DNA from: an uncultured Eubacteriales bacterium
Lineage (GTDB): Bacteria > Bacillota > Clostridia > Oscillospirales > Oscillospiraceae
Assembly (NCBI GenBank): GCA_900553135.1
Contig: USCO01000045.1
Span: 1 to 14,643 of the forward strand
Length of the DNA: 14,643 nt
Direction of reading: 5' to 3'
In this document: in pieces, positions 13,869 to 14,643 of the stretch
Layout of the letters: every line of letters begins with the position of its first letter
Position numbering within the stretch: the stretch's first letter is position 1
Notes under the pieces: model-generated
What the model was told of the DNA's origin: nothing
Databases searched by the model: none
Seen by the model: only the letters and a program-made list of their open reading frames with translations
Translations under genes and position numbers: made by a program

Positions 13869-14643
13869 TTATTTGTACTCCAACTTGCTGCTCCGGTCCA
13901 ACTGATTGTCTTCCACCGTCACCTTGGTATCCGTCCCTAAGACGCGAAGGATAGAGGATTTCAGCACATTATCTTCCACCGTCAGGCCCTTCGTTCGGCT
14001 CCCCACCAGGATGCCGCCATTGACGCAGGTGTTCTCACGCACCAGGTAGTCCGAACCGTTGTAGCACTGGATGGATGCAAATCCACAGTTGGAAATATTG
14101 TTGCGCTGGATCACCAGACCCGTGGCCTGATACCCGGAGTTGGCCTCAATGTCGATCCCGCACTGGGGATCGGTCCCCTTGATCCCATAGATGGTGTTGT
14201 CCTGGAGCACGCCATCCACACCACCGGTAACGCTGATGCCCTGCCTGCGGCAGTCGTACAGTTTATTGTTCTGCACGACAAAACCGCTGCTGTTGACCCC
14301 GCCGCCGCCACGGACGGTGATCGCGTCTCCCGTCATGCCATGGATGGTCATATTCTGTACGGTTACCTCGGAACTGGCTACGATATTGACTCCACAGCCC
14401 CACTCATGGGTGGAGGAGCCGGAATATACATGGGTGTCCCGGTCTCCCTCCAGAACGCCTCCGTTGATCACGATGTTGCGCCCCTTCAGGGTATAGATCA
14501 GGTTGTAAGCCGGCTGGTCGTTGGACTCGATCCGCAGCACCGCCTTTCCCAGATCCAACACGGTATCCGAGGGAACCAGGATTCCGTCGCTGGGCAGCGT
14601 ATAGGGATCATCCCAGCTGCACGCGATGGCATAGACGCCGGAG
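13869..14643 (-). CDS. Right-handed parallel beta-helix protein (N-terminus outside window)
   Basis: This is the C-terminal part (about 257 residues visible) of a parallel beta-helix protein of the pectate lyase/NosD-like type. The frame is open through the right window edge with no start; a TTG at 14561 falls inside the coding sequence (preceded by ILVPSDTV) and is not the start. Repeated coils of about 20-24 residues carry N-x-I/L and G-I patterns, for example VQNNKLYDCRRQGISV, LQDNTIYGIKG, IQRNNISNCGFASIQ and VRENTCVNGG. The segment near the edge (LPSDGILVPSDTVLDLG) is the typical cap leading into the helix. Such proteins are often secreted lyases, hydrolases or epimerases acting on polysaccharide, or surface proteins, but no catalytic residues can be assigned from this part and any signal peptide lies outside. 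It is upstream in the same direction as the polysaccharide genes, suggesting it modifies or binds that glycan. Confidence 0.85.
   Translation of the reverse strand, partial: SGVYAIACSWDDPYTLPSDGILVPSDTVLDLGKAVLRIESNDQPAYNLIYTLKGRNIVINGGVLEGDRDTHVYSGSSTHEWGCGVNIVASSEVTVQNMTIHGMTGDAITVRGGGGVNSSGFVVQNNKLYDCRRQGISVTGGVDGVLQDNTIYGIKGTDPQCGIDIEANSGYQATGLVIQRNNISNCGFASIQCYNGSDYLVRENTCVNGGILVGSRTKGLTVEDNVLKSSILRVLGTDTKVTVEDNQLDRSSKLEYK

Noticed and set aside
14500..14561. TTG at 14561 as the start of the beta-helix protein
   Set aside because: The frame stays open to the window edge and encodes the family-typical cap segment upstream of that codon, so the gene is simply cut by the window.

Overview
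The window looks like chromosomal DNA from a GC-rich, anaerobic Gram-positive of the class Clostridia. Coding regions are GC-rich with strong GC-ending codon preference. Ribosome-binding sites are of the AGGAGG type, and one promoter is a near-perfect sigma-A site. Gut Oscillospirales (Flavonifractor, Intestinimonas, Lawsonibacter and relatives) fit best, but that placement is inferred from style and gene content, not from a marker gene.

Left part, + strand (1-3033): the 3' end of a hydantoinase B / oxoprolinase-type subunit, then a FrlB-like SIS-domain deglycase, closed by a strong intrinsic terminator (2098-2134). A separate transcription unit with its own promoter (2176-2204) encodes a GntR/HutC-type regulator. 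The regulator is split by a -1 frameshift at an A-AAA-AAC heptamer. SIS deglycase plus GntR regulator recalls Amadori-product (fructosamine) utilisation loci; the hydantoinase partner is unusual there.

Right part, - strand (14643 down to 3174): a compact surface-polysaccharide operon read right to left. The order is a beta-helix protein (cut by the window end), an acyl-activating AMP ligase, an acyl carrier protein, a GNAT acyltransferase, a polysaccharide pyruvyl transferase, a Wzx-type flippase, a family 2 glycosyltransferase, a second GNAT, a small PglC-like phosphoglycosyl transferase, a FemAB-like acyl/aminoacyl transferase, and two family 4 glycosyltransferases. The last glycosyltransferase is frameshifted. 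From the ligase onward the genes overlap or lie within 16 nt of each other, so they are probably one polycistronic unit with coupled translation. Working model: the phosphoglycosyl transferase primes a lipid carrier, three glycosyltransferases extend it, the pyruvyl transferase adds a ketal, the ligase and carrier protein supply an activated acyl group for one or more acyltransferases, and the flippase exports the product. No polymerase or chain-length regulator is in the window.

The two units converge at 3034-3173, which holds a hairpin terminator and a second hairpin just past the last glycosyltransferase. No RNA gene, CRISPR array, insertion sequence or prophage gene was seen, and there is no gene-free stretch longer than about 225 bases.
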